Below, piece by piece: positions 9,460-19,880 of a stretch of DNA of 20,000 bases. The translations under genes were made by a program, and so were the position numbers. The stretch covers positions 43,054,549-43,074,548 of the forward strand of contig CM060317.1 in assembly GCA_030674155.1 (NCBI GenBank), given 5' to 3'. The stretch comes from Stramonita haemastoma. Lineage: Eukaryota > Mollusca > Gastropoda > Neogastropoda > Muricidae. The first letter of the stretch is position 1. Each line of letters starts with the position of its first letter. Under the pieces are notes generated by a model. The model had not been told where the DNA came from. It did no database searches and was given only the letters and a program-made list of their open reading frames with translations.

Positions 9460-9914
9460 TTTCTTTTTTCTTTCTTTCTTTCTTTCTTTCTTTTTCTTTT
9501 CTTTCTTTCTTTCTTCTTCTTTCTTTCTTCTTTCTTTCTTTCTCTTTCTTCTTCTTCTTCTCTTTCTTCCTTCTTTCTTTCTTTCTTTCTTTTTCTTCCA
9601 TCTTCCTCCTTTCTTCTTATTCCATCCTCCTTCCATCCTCTTCCTTTCTTCTTCCTTCCTTCTTCATTTCTTCTTCTTCTTTATCTTCCTCTCTTTCCTC
9701 CTTTTTTCTTTTCCTCTCCTTCCTTCTTTCTTTCTTCTTTCTTTCTTTCTTTTCCTTCCTTTTTGTTTTTTTTTTGTTTTCTTTCTTTCTTCTTTTCTTC
9801 TTTTTTTTTTCTTTTCTTCTTTCTTTCTTCTCTTTCTCTTCTTTTTTCTTTTCTTTTCTTCTTTTTTTTTGTCTTTTTTTCTTTTCTTCTTCTTCTTCTT
9901 CAGAATTATTATTT

Positions 9915-9949
<35 letters not shown>

Positions 9950-10552
9950 CTTCTTCTTCTTCTTCTTCTTCTTCTTTTCTTCTTGTTTTTTTTTTTTCTT
10001 GTTTTCTTCGTTTTTTTTTTCTTCTTCTTCTTCGTTTTTTTTTTTTTGTTTGTTGTTGTTGTTGTGTTGTTGTTTTTCTTCTTTTCTTTTCTTCTTCTTC
10101 TTCTTCTTCTTCTTCTTCTTCTTCTTCTTCTTTTCTTCTTTTCCTCTTCTCTTCCTCCTCCTTCTTCCTTCTTCCTCTTGTTCTTGTTGTTCTTGTTCTT
10201 GTTCTTCTTCCTCTTGTTCTTCTTGTTCTTGTTCTTCTTCTTCTTCAGAATCATTATTGTTGTTGTTGTTGTTGTTTTGTTGTTGTTTTCTTCTTCTTCT
10301 TTTCTTCTTCTTCTTCTTCTTCTTCTTCTTCTTCTTCTTCTTCTTCTTCTTCTTCTCTCCTCCTTTCTTCCTCTTCCTCTTGTTCTTGTTGTTCTTGTTC
10401 TTCTTCCTCTTGTTTTTCTTGTTGTTCTTGTTCTTGTTGTTCTTGTTCTTGTTCTTCTTGTTCTTCTTGTTCTTCTTGTTCTTGTTCTTTTCTTCTTCTT
10501 CTTTTCTTCTTCTTCTTCTTCTTCTTCTTCTTCTTCTTCTTCTTCTTCTTCC
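9418..10552. repeat. 1.1-kb (TTC)n pyrimidine tract with GTT islands
   Basis: Nearly pure pyrimidine on the plus strand for over 1.1 kb. Units are TTTC (9420-9600), mixed TTC/TTTC/CCTT (9600-9900) and CTT (9885-10550). Islands of GTT (9916-9948, 10050-10074, 10257-10286) and TTGTTC (10178-10240, 10380-10492) interrupt it. The island CAGAAT[T/C]ATTATT occurs at 9901 and 10246, each followed by GTT repeats and then CTT repeats, so the tract has a diverged internal period near 345 bp. The very long open frames (up to 446 codons plus, 196 minus) are stop-free by composition and not genes. Confidence 0.97.
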
Positions 10553-11025
10553 CTATTTTCTTATTCTCTTCCTTGTACAATATTCTATTTTTTGCTGCAT
10601 CATCCTCTGTGATGTTCCTGTCCTGTGATGTTCCTACTGCCAGTATGAAGTAGCGAATATATGGGACTGTCTTCTTGATGGGATACCTTTGAAGTCCGAA
10701 ACTGGAACTGAAACTAATTATCAGATCTGCTGAAAGTTCTTTTTATGATAACCACACAGACGATAGAGGTGGCAGAGTGAAGAAAGCCCATGAATAAAAT
10801 CATTTAATAAATCAACTTTAAAAAGCTTAGAAGAAAAAGCCGAAGACGACCCGATTAGTAAAGACGAAATGAGTAACAGAACATTTCGCAAAGACAGCCT
10901 GCTTTCTTTAGTGCCGCCAGTGTTAGCTCAAGGGTAAAAGGTCAAAATGAATGGGAACTTCTGACTCATGAGAAGAGCACAGCAGAAGAGAATTGGGGCA
11001 GACGCTTCATGCATAGGTTTGGACC
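10553..11025. other. Unique non-coding stretch
   Basis: About 470 bp of ordinary AT-rich sequence with a short direct repeat, CTGTGATGTTCCT, at 10607 and 10623. No gene or RNA recognised. Confidence 0.5.
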
Positions 11026-11246
11026 ATAGCCCGTGAAAACGATGTGATGTGATCGGTGGCCACAGTTTTGCATTATGTTTATCATATCATATCGTATCGT
11101 ACCGTATCGTATTGTATTGTATTGTATTATATTGTATTGTATTGTATAGCCTGTGAAACGATGTGGAGAAGTGGTGGCCATAGTTTTGTATTGTATTGTA
11201 TTGTATTGTATTGTATTGTATTGTATTGTATTGTATTGTATTGTAT
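11026..11246. repeat. (ATTGT)n pentanucleotide tract in a duplicated block
   Basis: Two blocks of the same order: ATAGCC[C/T]GTGAAA...CGATGTG, then GGTGGCCA[C/T]AGTTTTG, then pentanucleotides. The first starts at 11026, with the tract at about 11078-11145 (TATCA/TATCG units grading into ATTGT). The second starts at 11146, with the tract at about 11189-11246 (ATTGT). The second tract adjoins the SINE tail. The units are the reverse complement of the ATACA tail expected for this SINE family. Confidence 0.9.
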
Positions 11247-11628
11247 ACCACTTTAAGTCACGGCAAATGTCTCCGCATGAAATTCGGGCTGCTGCCTCAG
11301 GGGAGAATACGTTGCCAAAAGAGCAGCACCACCCATTTTTTTCCCATTTTTTGTCTGCATGTGTGTTTGTTTCCCTTTCAGAGTGGCTTTATATACAGAA
11401 TTTTGCCAGGGACAGCTCTCTTGTTGCCCTGGGTTCTTTTACGTTTGTTAAATATATGTTGCACACGGCAACTCGGTTTATCGTCTCATCCGAAAGAAAG
11501 CACCCAGACCACCACTCACGGTCTAGTGGATGGTGGAAATGTTTTGGACACACAAGGGGATCGAACCATCACACACTTCCAACCAGGACGTTTTGCTTTC
11601 TAGGCAGGTGACAGACCTCTACTCTGGA
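11246..11628 (-). mobile_element. SINE copy C (minus strand), most complete copy
   Basis: The tRNA-like head is at the right end. On the minus strand the A-box-like region is 11616-11627 (CCAGAGTAGAGG), and the B-box is 11557-11567, reading GGTTCGATCCC, a perfect match to the GGTTCRANYCC consensus. The body runs leftward through the CAGACCACCACTC block (11505-11517), TCGTCTCATCCGAAAGA, the core AATTTTGCCAGGGACAGC, and TACCACTTTAAGTCAC next to the pentanucleotide tail. With its tail it would be about 400-500 bp. The family appears tRNA-derived with a long conserved body. Which named SINE superfamily it belongs to cannot be settled without a search. Confidence 0.88.
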
Positions 11629-11747
11629 GCACTAACACACCCTGACTCTTCAACAAGTAACTGACATTCCATAACTGTGATACAGAAATGTCGGCACAAC
11701 TGTCAAACCTAGAGTGCTACAGATATCAGTTAGGTGTGGGTGTGTGG

Positions 11748-11750
<3 letters not shown>
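11629..11750. other. Unique spacer
   Basis: Mixed sequence between the SINE and the TG tract. Nothing recognised. Confidence 0.45.

Positions 11751-11838
<88 letters not shown>
11751..11838. repeat. (TG)n microsatellite
   Basis: About 44 uninterrupted TG units. Confidence 0.98.
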
Positions 11839-11839
<1 letters not shown>

Positions 11840-11904
11840 AGAGGGGGTAGGGGATAGTAGCTGAGGGGTTAAAACCTGGAACTGTTACAGGAGTATGGCA
11901 CCAT

Positions 11905-12719
11905 TTCAGCTGTAATTCACCCCTATGCCAACAGATGATCCTTACAGAAGTAAGAGACATCATTAATTTCAGCAGTAATTTCATTTCAGTAGCAACAGAT
12001 GATCCTTACAGAAGTAAGAGACGCCATTAATTTCAGCAGTAATTTCACCTCAACAGCAACAGATGATCCTTACAGAAGTAAGAGACGCCATTAATTTCAG
12101 CTGTAATTTCACCTCAACAGCAACAGATGATCCTTGCAGAAGTAGAGACGCCATTAATTTCAGCAGTAATTTCACCTCAACAGCAACAGATGATCCTTAC
12201 AGAAGTAAGAGACGCCATTAATTTCAGCAGTAATTTCACCTCAACAGCAACAGATGATCCTTACAGAAGTAAGAGACACCATTAATTTCAGCAGTAATTT
12301 CACCTCAACAGCAACAGATGATCCTTGCAGAAGTAAGAGACGCCATTAATTTCAGCAGTAATTTCACCTCAACAGCAACAGATGATCCTTACAGAAGTAA
12401 GAGACGCCATTAATTTCAGCAGTAATTTCACCTCAACAGCAACAGATGATCCTTGCAGAAGTAAGAGACGCCATTAATTTCAGCAGTAATTTCACCTCAG
12501 TAGTAACAGATGATCCTTACAGAAGTAAGAGACACCATTGATTTCAGCAGTAATTTTACCTCAATAGCAACAGATGATCCTTGCAGAAGTAAGAGACGCC
12601 ATTAATTTCAGCAGTAATTTCACCTCAGTAGTAACAGATGATCCTTGCAGAAGTAAGAGACACCATTAATTTCAGCAGTAATTTCACCTCAGTAGCAACA
12701 GATGATCCTTGCAGAAGTG
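11905..12719. repeat. 64-bp minisatellite, about 12.7 units
   Basis: The 64-bp unit begins ACAGATGATCCTTACAGAAG and ends with CACCTCAACAGCA. Unit starts run from 11931 to 12698, a spacing of 767 bp, which is 12 x 64 minus one; the missing base is in the unit near 12139. A partial unit precedes the first (from about 11905), and the last breaks off at CAGAAGTGGG. Units differ at few sites: TTAC/TTGC, GACGCC/GACACC, CAACAGC/CAGTAGT. The right-hand units favour TTGC and CAGTAG. The unit has stops in all frames and is not coding. Confidence 0.97.
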
Positions 12720-12854
12720 GGAGGCACCAACTCTGAGATCACTGTTTTATCCCTGGAATCTGTTCAACTTTCTGCCAGTTTATCGCGCTCAAAACTTTGG
12801 TTATGGGGTAACTAATATACCACCTTGCATCATCTTTGACTGTCAGCCCAGATC
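12720..12854. other. Unique spacer
   Basis: Mixed sequence, nothing recognised. Confidence 0.4.
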
Positions 12855-13040
12855 TTCTGTCTGTCAATCTGACTGTCTTCCTGTCTGTCTGTCTGTCTGT
12901 TTGTGTGTGTATGTCTGTCTGTCTGTCTGTTTGTGTGTGTATGTCTGTCTGTCTGCCTGTCTGTCTGTCTGTCTGTCAGTTGTCTGTAAGCGTGTCTGAC
13001 TGTCTGCCTGCCTGTCTGTCTGCCCGTCTGTCTGTCTGAC

Positions 13041-13073
<33 letters not shown>

Positions 13074-13137
13074 GCCTGCCTGTCTGTCTGCCCGTCTGTC
13101 TGTCTGACTGTCTGTCAGTGTGTCTGTCTGTCTGTGA
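12855..13137. repeat. Degenerate (TCTG)n with nested periods
   Basis: TCTG units with GCCTG, GACTG and GTTTG variants. The word CTGTTTGTGTGTGTATG recurs with a 32-bp offset (near 12897 and 12929), and GCCTGCCTGTCTGTCTGCCC recurs with a 68-bp offset (GCCCG at 13022 and 13090). Short blocks of the array have therefore been duplicated as units. Confidence 0.94.
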
Positions 13138-13271
13138 CGGTCAGTCAGTGCTGTGGAGCATGATTTCATGCAATAGAGTGTAAATGCCGTCTGAACTGTT
13201 AAACGTGTATTTAATTAACACTTGATGATTATCTGACTTGGCATGCACTACAGATTCTCACAATTTGCCTG
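13138..13271. other. Unique spacer
   Basis: Mixed sequence with no recognised feature. Confidence 0.4.
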
Positions 13272-13431
13272 CCCTGTTTATCTGTTTGTCTGTTTGCATG
13301 TGTGTATGTCTTATCGTTTTCTGTCTGTCTGTCTATGTGTCTGTACTTGTCTATCTGCCTGCCTGTCTGTTGTCTGCCTGTTTGTCCGTCTGCCTCCTCC
13401 ACCCCCCCCCCTCTCTCTCTCTCTCTCTCTG
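13272..13431. repeat. Degenerate (TCTG)n, poly-C and (CT)n
   Basis: Interrupted TGTCTG units to about 13398, then a C-rich run (about 13401-13411), then CT dinucleotides to 13430. Confidence 0.9.
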
Positions 13432-13513
13432 TGCGTCTTGCGTTTGAATGATCTAATTTTGAAGATGTTTGTTATTTATTTTCTTTCTTTTAAAAATGCC
13501 ATTATAATATAAT

Positions 13514-13590
13514 CACACACACGTGCGCGCGCGCACGCACGCACGCATGTACGCACACATGCGCACTCATATATACTCGCACACACACGG
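13514..13590. repeat. CA/CG alternating purine-pyrimidine tract
   Basis: ACACACACGTGCGCGCGCGC followed by ACGC and ACAC units, strictly alternating for about 40 bp. Potential Z-DNA former. Confidence 0.85.
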
Positions 13591-13659
13591 ACATTTTTTT
13601 GCACTGTATTACCGCGTGATTGATTCTGATTCAAATCTTTGTTGATTTTGGTTGCTTGT

Positions 13660-13872
<213 letters not shown>

Positions 13873-13875
13873 AGT

Positions 13876-14115
13876 GAAAATGCTCAAGAAAAAATGTGTC
13901 CTTTTTGTAAAACAAAAGTTGAAAATGAAGCCCACTTTCTCATGGAATGTTGCATGCACGAAGACGTGAGAGTAAAGTTCTTAAGCAAGTGTGTCAGCGT
14001 GCCATTGCCAAATCTGCTCAAAGCAACAAATGATGAGTACAGGCACGGTTTATCTAGATATATTTTTCATTCTATCAACAAAAGGAAGATAATTCTACTT
14101 CAAGCTATTAATTGA
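13876..14115 (+). pseudogene. C-terminal fragment of a retrotransposon-type protein with CxxC...H...C motif
   Basis: A non-low-complexity reading frame is open from the microsatellite edge. In-frame codons from about 13873 precede the Met at 13894 and end in TAA/TGA at about 14113. Near the start is CPFCKTKVENEAHFLMEC, giving Cys-x2-Cys-x9-His-x4-Cys spacing, followed by a basic helical-looking tail ending RKIILLQAIN. This type of zinc-knuckle with an E-x-H-F-L core is common at the C-terminus of non-LTR retrotransposon polyproteins. The N-terminal endonuclease and reverse transcriptase are absent because the (TC)n tract sits where they should be. The downstream sequence to about 14371 looks like its 3' UTR. 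The clade is not determined; a cellular zinc-finger exon is a less likely alternative. Confidence 0.55.
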
Positions 14116-14371
14116 AATACTGTAACGATTTGATTTATTCTTGATATGCATGATTTCCGAAATGTTCATTAGATAACATTTTCTATTTGTCATTGGGTTA
14201 TGCTTGATATAGGGTCATGACAATGAATTAAAATAGTCTGTTTTTCTACTTTGATCAGTTATAAACAATTACTTTTTGTGCATTTGCTTTGCCAATATGA
14301 ATGAACCATTTGTTTCATCCCAAGCCCAAGAAATGTATTGTGGCCTAAGGCCAATGTACATTAAATCACAT
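14116..14371 (+). mobile_element. 3' UTR and 3' end of the 13.9-kb retrotransposon fragment
   Basis: AT-rich sequence ending with the small hairpin GGCC-TAA-GGCC (14342-14352), then AATGTACATTAAATCACATCAGTG. The layout fits a non-LTR 3' terminus. The part from about 14205 is repeated once more at 14430-14575. Confidence 0.5.
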
Positions 14372-14427
14372 CAGTGTTCAGAATTCAGAGTTCTCTCTCT
14401 AGGGAAAATCGTATTTTTGCGATTTGA

Positions 14428-14580
14428 TACTAGGGTCATAATCATGATTTAGAATAGTGTATGTTTTTCTTCTTTGATCAGTCATGCATCAATACCTTTT
14501 GTGTACTTGCTTTGCCAATGAATGAACCCTTTGTTCCATCCCAAACCCAAATGTATATTAAATCATTTCAGTGTGTGTTT
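14428..14580 (+). repeat. Second copy of the 3' UTR segment
   Basis: Diverged direct repeat of 14205-14371 at an offset of 223 bp. CTTTGATCAG lies at 14249 and 14472, TGCTTTGCCAAT at 14285 and 14508. The offset falls to 197 at ATTAAATCA because this copy lacks about 26 bp including the GGCC hairpin. It is either a tandem duplication or a second, 5'-truncated insertion of the same family. Confidence 0.8.
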
Positions 14581-14587
14581 CAGTGTT

Positions 14588-14642
14588 CTGTCTGTCTGTC
14601 TGTCTGTCTGTCTCATTCATTCATTAATTCATTCATCTCTCT

Positions 14643-14738
<96 letters not shown>

Positions 14739-14742
14739 ATAT
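14588..14742. repeat. Compound (TCTG)n-(ATTC)n-(TC)n-(TA)n
   Basis: About six TCTG units, ATTCATTCATTAATTCATTC (14614-14633), then TC dinucleotides with TT and TA slips to 14726, then TA. Confidence 0.96.
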
Positions 14743-14749
14743 GCATATA

Positions 14750-14793
14750 TGTATGTATGTGTGTGTGTGCGTGCGTGCGTGCGTGCGTGCGTG
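14750..14793. repeat. (TATG)-(TG)-(CGTG) run
   Basis: TATGTATGTGTGTGTGTGCG followed by about six GTGC units. Confidence 0.9.
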
Positions 14794-14973
<180 letters not shown>

Positions 14974-14988
14974 TTTGTTTCATAGTTT

Positions 14989-15074
14989 TGTATGTATGTA
15001 TGTATGTATGTATGTATGTATGTATGTATGTATGTATGTATGTATGTATGTATGTATGTATGTATGTATGTATG

Positions 15075-15138
<64 letters not shown>
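14989..15138. repeat. Compound (TATG)n-(TG)n
   Basis: About 21 perfect TATG units (14991-15074) then about 32 TG units (15075-15138). Separated from the AT tract only by the 20-mer at 14971-14990, which also occurs in SINE copy D. Confidence 0.98.
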
Positions 15139-15141
<3 letters not shown>

Positions 15142-15225
15142 TAATTGTGTGTGTGTGTCTTTTTCTATACCTATATGAATATGTTAGTGTGATTTTTTTT
15201 CGTTTCTTATTGATGTCCGTATTTT
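15139..15225. repeat. Right copy of the 349-bp-spaced duplication
   Basis: See the left copy at 14794-14877. The 23-bp word from 15203 to 15225 is identical. Confidence 0.8.
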
Positions 15226-15428
15226 ATTGGTTGTTTTGATGTATAGGCGTACAATGGCTGATTGCATGTTGCGTTTTATTGATTGTTTTCACACGTATGG
15301 ACGTTTACAGGACAGATTGCCAGACACGTTTCAGAGATTGTTTTGATATATATCTAAGTCTACAAATACAAGGGCAGATTGTGCAATTAGGTTTGACCAA
15401 ATATTGTTTATCTTTGAGTAATAAAGAT
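15226..15428 (+). mobile_element. Three diverged tandem units and an AATAAA-GATT 3' end
   Basis: Three diverged units share the order GATTGTTTTGATATATA, then a GTCTAC-like word, then CAGATTGC, then GTTT. Their GATTGTTTT-like anchors lie at about 15229, 15281 and 15336, and a partial unit follows at about 15403. The segment ends TTTGAGTAATAAAGATTAATC and runs into ATTC repeats, as non-LTR 3' ends often do. No coding part is attached. Confidence 0.45.
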
Positions 15429-15545
15429 TAATCATTCATTCATTCATTTATTCATTCATTCATTCATTGATTAATTGATTAATTGATTCATTCATTCATC
15501 ATTATTCATTTATTCGTTTATTCATCAAAAATCATTCATTTATTG
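15429..15545. repeat. Degenerate (ATTC)n with TTGATTAA variants
   Basis: ATTCATTC units mixed with TTGATTAATTGATT and TTTATTCG. Probably a retrotransposon tail that expanded. Confidence 0.9.
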
Positions 15546-15595
15546 AAACTTTCTTTTTTGCCTGTCTCTCAATTAGTCTGTCTCAAGTTTTCCGT

Positions 15596-15750
15596 TTGTC
15601 TCTGTCTTCTTTCAGTGTAACAGTCTGTTTATCAGTCTGTGTGTCTACCAACCTGTCTGTATGGTCTGACAGTCTGTCTGTCTGTCTGTATGTCTGTCTG
15701 TCTATCTGTCTGCCTGTCTGTCTGTCTGTCTCTGTCTGTCTCTCTCTCAG
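15596..15750. repeat. Degenerate (TCTG)n
   Basis: TCTG units with TATG and TATC variants, densest at 15668-15745. Confidence 0.92.
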
Positions 15751-16094
15751 TTGTTTCGTTTTTTTCCATGACTTAATGTGATATTTATCGCAATCAATGT
15801 CCCATGTTTTTGCATCACTCTAATGACCCACGTTTCTTTATGGGGTGTGTGGTGTAGCTGTTCTCTGGCGGAGGGCTGCAGAACACACGGACTTTTCTTC
15901 AGCACAAACTATGGCTGTGCTCTCTGTTCCTCACGTCTGTGTGGCAGTGTGCTGGGTATCAACCCAGAGGTCTGTCTATCTCAGCCACAAGCCTGAACAG
16001 CACGCAGCTCACTTTCAGACTCACACATATACTGTTGACGGCATGCTTACAAGCAAGAACGCGCGTATGCAAAGGTACATAGGTGATGCAGGCG
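15751..16094. other. Unique non-coding stretch
   Basis: About 340 bp of mixed sequence. A 72-codon frame (15778-15996) has nine Cys but no spacing I can match to a family, so I do not call it. Nothing else recognised. Confidence 0.45.
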
Positions 16095-16313
<219 letters not shown>

Positions 16314-16317
16314 TTAT

Positions 16318-17866
16318 CTTCTTCATTCCTCCTTTAACGGTACATGAAGTTTACTTTTACCTCATGCATCTGAAACAGACATGCACACGTGGTCTTGATG
16401 AATTAGACGGAAAATTCTAAAACTCAGTGCCTCTATTATATTTGACTCCTTAACATATTTATATAACCTTTGTATTGATAAATGTTACTTCCCTAATATT
16501 CTTAAAAAAGCCAAAATCGTGCCTCTCTATAAATCTGGTGATAAAACTGATCCCTCAAATTATAGACCCATTTCTATCTTATCCATTCTTTCAAAGCCTT
16601 TGGAAAAACATATTCAGAATTGCCTTAAATCTCACATTTCCAAGACAATCTACTTCATCCTAATCAGTTCGGATTTCGTGAAAACCACTCCTGTCACTCT
16701 GCTCTATAAGAGCAGCCTTGTTAATGACTGGCTAAACAACATAAATGACAATAAGTTCACTGGGGTATTGTTTGTTGACTTTGCCAAGGCTTTTGATGTC
16801 ATTGACCATAGCCTCTTACTTCGTAAAATGGTTTTATATAACATTTCTGACAGTGCTTTATCTCTCCTAAAATCATTCCTAACAGATCGTACCCATACTG
16901 TCTTTCTTGGTAAAAAAGAGTCTGAATTTCTTATCCAGAAGTTTGGTGTCCCTCAAGGGTCTGTACTCGGCCTCTTCTTTTTTCTCTTTATATAAATGAT
17001 CTGCCGCTTTTCATTACAAAAGGCCAGTGTGAACTTTTTGCTGATGACACTTCTATTCATGCCTCTCATCCTGACTTGGAACAACTTGTTATTTCTTTAC
17101 AAGAAAATGCCAATCAATTATTAAAGTGGACTGAGCTCAACCATATGTCTTTGAATGAACACAAAACAAAATACATGGCAATTACTTCTCGACAAAAGCG
17201 ACAAAACATCTCTTTTCTCATGCCTCATATTTATCTTGGTAATAACGCTATCAATGAAGTTAACACTCATCGAGTATTGGGAGTCATTATTGATAACAAT
17301 CTCAGCTGTTCATCCCATATTGACAGCCTATGCAAGCGAATCTCACAAAAGGTATATCAACTTTCAAAAATTAAACATTATTTAAATCTCAATGCTCGTA
17401 AACAATTTTATCATGCTCATATACAATCTATCATTGATTATGCTTCAACGTTGTATGACTTAAGCAGTGGTAACAACTTAAAACCTCTTTTAAGGATCCA
17501 CAAGAGAGCTCTTAAACTCATACTGTTAAAATCTTCTAGCTTGTCACCTCAAGATTACATTAAACTAGATATCCTCCCCTTAAATTACCAGCTCGAATAC
17601 AATAAAGCTGTACAATGTATCGAATAATGAACGAACTTGCTCCAACTACTGTGACTGCAAGATTTCCCCTTAATCAGTCAAAATACACGAACAATATACT
17701 GATTCGGAAACCAAGGATTGACATGTACAAAACTAGCCTTTCCTACTCAGGAGGAGTTCTATGGAACACATTGCCAGAATGCATAAAGAATGCCAGCAGT
17801 ATCTTGTCATTTAAACGTGCTTATAAATGTCATCTTATGCATTCATTGAAAAATGAGTTAACCTAG
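16318..17866 (+). pseudogene. Reverse transcriptase pseudogene (non-LTR ORF2 C-terminal half)
   Basis: Once an RNA-dependent DNA polymerase for target-primed insertion. Readable landmarks in order: HEVYFYLMHLK and GLDELDGK (about 16340-16410), the palm lead-in VPLYKSGDKTDPSNYRPIS (from 16519), motif A FVDFAKAFD (16771-16797, catalytic Asp at 16777), GVPQGSVLG (16945-16971), and catalytic FADD (17037-17048). A thumb-like region with RVLGVIID (about 17270) follows, and a C-terminal stretch ending at TAG 17864-17866. Reading requires about five frame changes: near 16411, between 16640 and 16653, near 16700, near 16972-16980, and near 17612-17617. All catalytic motifs are still visible, so it is decayed but not ancient. 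The N-terminal endonuclease is absent. Upstream protein similarity extends to about 16318, just right of the (TC)n tract. Confidence 0.92.
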
Positions 17867-18340
17867 TCAATAGTTTGTATTTCCTGTCTTTATTGCTACT
17901 AAATGCTAAGCTAAAGACTTACGTCATATACGAGTGTTTTGTTAGTTGAAGCGTATTGATTTTAAACTTGCGTATTTCACATTTTAAAGTAGTTTTTATT
18001 GTATAATTATCCATACAGTGCATCATCCATTTGTCGTGCATATGCAGCATGCAGTGATCAGTATGTTTTAATATGAGATTGAGTGCGTGTGTGCGTGCAG
18101 GTGTATGCGTTTTGTGATATTTTCTTATGATACAAACATTCTTTTTTTTTTCTTTTTTTAATTTTTTTTTTAGAACTTTTCTTTGTTCTGTGTTGTCCTC
18201 AATAAGGGGAAATAGGGGGGGGGGGAGTCTCTTTGCTTTTGGGTATTTAGTGTTGTTGTTAGGTAATGGCTTGTTTATTTTAATTATCTCATTACCCTGG
18301 TAAAAAATTGTTCATAATTTCTCTCTTTGTATCTGTCTGT

Positions 18341-18344
<4 letters not shown>
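17867..18344 (+). other. Retrotransposon 3' UTR, proximal part
   Basis: AT-rich, without reading frames. It contains T-rich runs (18141-18172), a G run (about 18216-18226) and TGTTGTTGTTAGG. I assign it to the element because the typical 3' terminus is found further right. Confidence 0.6.

Positions 18345-18405
<61 letters not shown>
18345..18405. repeat. (TCTG)n-(TC)n inside the 3' UTR
   Basis: About ten TCTG units then about nine TC units, directly left of the first duplicated block. Confidence 0.96.
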
Positions 18406-18734
<329 letters not shown>

Positions 18735-18868
18735 TCTTTCCTCTTTTTTGTTTTTGTTATTGTTATAGAAGGCTGGATGTAAAAAAGCAATTGTCATGCT
18801 TACTCTATCACCTTCTGAAAATAAAATTAATTCAATTTAATTCAATTCAATTCAATTCAATTCAGTTC
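18735..18868 (+). other. Retrotransposon 3' terminus with (ATTCA)n tail
   Basis: GAAGGCTGGATGTAAAAAAG, then ACTCTATCACCTTCTGAAAA, TAAAATTAATTC and about seven ATTCA-like units. This closes the element; (TC)n follows at once. Confidence 0.75.
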
Positions 18869-19091
<223 letters not shown>

Positions 19092-19176
19092 ATGCACATA
19101 TCTGGTATTACCCAAAGTGATAAGACGTTAAAATTGAAAAAAAAGGATCATGACACATACAAGAATGCACTTGCAA

Positions 19177-19499
<323 letters not shown>

Positions 19500-19880
19500 T
19501 TTCCACTTTGTATTGTAGTGTGTATTACTAAAAGTTCTGGCAGATTTATCTGTGTGAAATTCGAGCTGCTATCTTTAAGAAGTACGCGTCGCCACAAGTA
19601 TGGCGCCACCCATGAAACATAAACTCCTGTCTGCGTATGTGTAAGTTTCACTTTTAGTGGCTTTGTTTCATAGTTTTGCCAGGGACAACTGTCTTGTTGC
19701 CGTGGGATGCTTTACGTACACTAAATGTGCATTGCAAACCAGACTTTGGTTTATCTTCTCATCCGAAAGACTAGCACCCAGACCACTACTCAAGGTTTAG
19801 TGGCACAGCTCGGGGTGTCATGGGGCTCGATCCTGTACTTCTGGCTGCCTAGGCATGTCGGTTACCTGTTGCAGAGAGAG
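19500..19880 (-). mobile_element. SINE copy D (minus strand)
   Basis: Landmarks shared with the other copies: TTGTATTGTA at the left, GGCAGATTTATCTG, GAAATTCGAGCTGCT, TCGCCACAAG, TTTTGCCAGGGACAAC, TTGTTGCCGTGGG, TCTTCTCATCCGAAAGAC and CAGACCACTACTC (19779-19791). On the minus strand the B-box-like GGATCGAGCCC lies at 19823-19833, followed leftward by the body. The A-box-like region is near 19858-19875. The spacer between the TCGCCAC block and the core is partly different from copy C. Confidence 0.85.

Noticed and set aside
9313..10653. 446-codon plus-strand frame and overlapping 414- and 284-codon frames; 196-codon minus frame
   Set aside because: All lie on the (TTC)n tract and give Ser/Phe/Leu or Lys/Arg/Glu runs. 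Several phases are open at once, which is diagnostic of a stop-free repeat and not of a gene.
11905..12719. Possible CRISPR or coding tandem repeat at 64-bp spacing
   Set aside because: The whole 64 bp is conserved, leaving no spacer portion, and stops occur in every frame.
15778..15996. Cys-rich 72-codon frame that could suggest a secreted peptide
   Set aside because: The Cys spacing matches no known scaffold I can name, there is no clear signal peptide, and Cys codons arise easily from TG-rich DNA.
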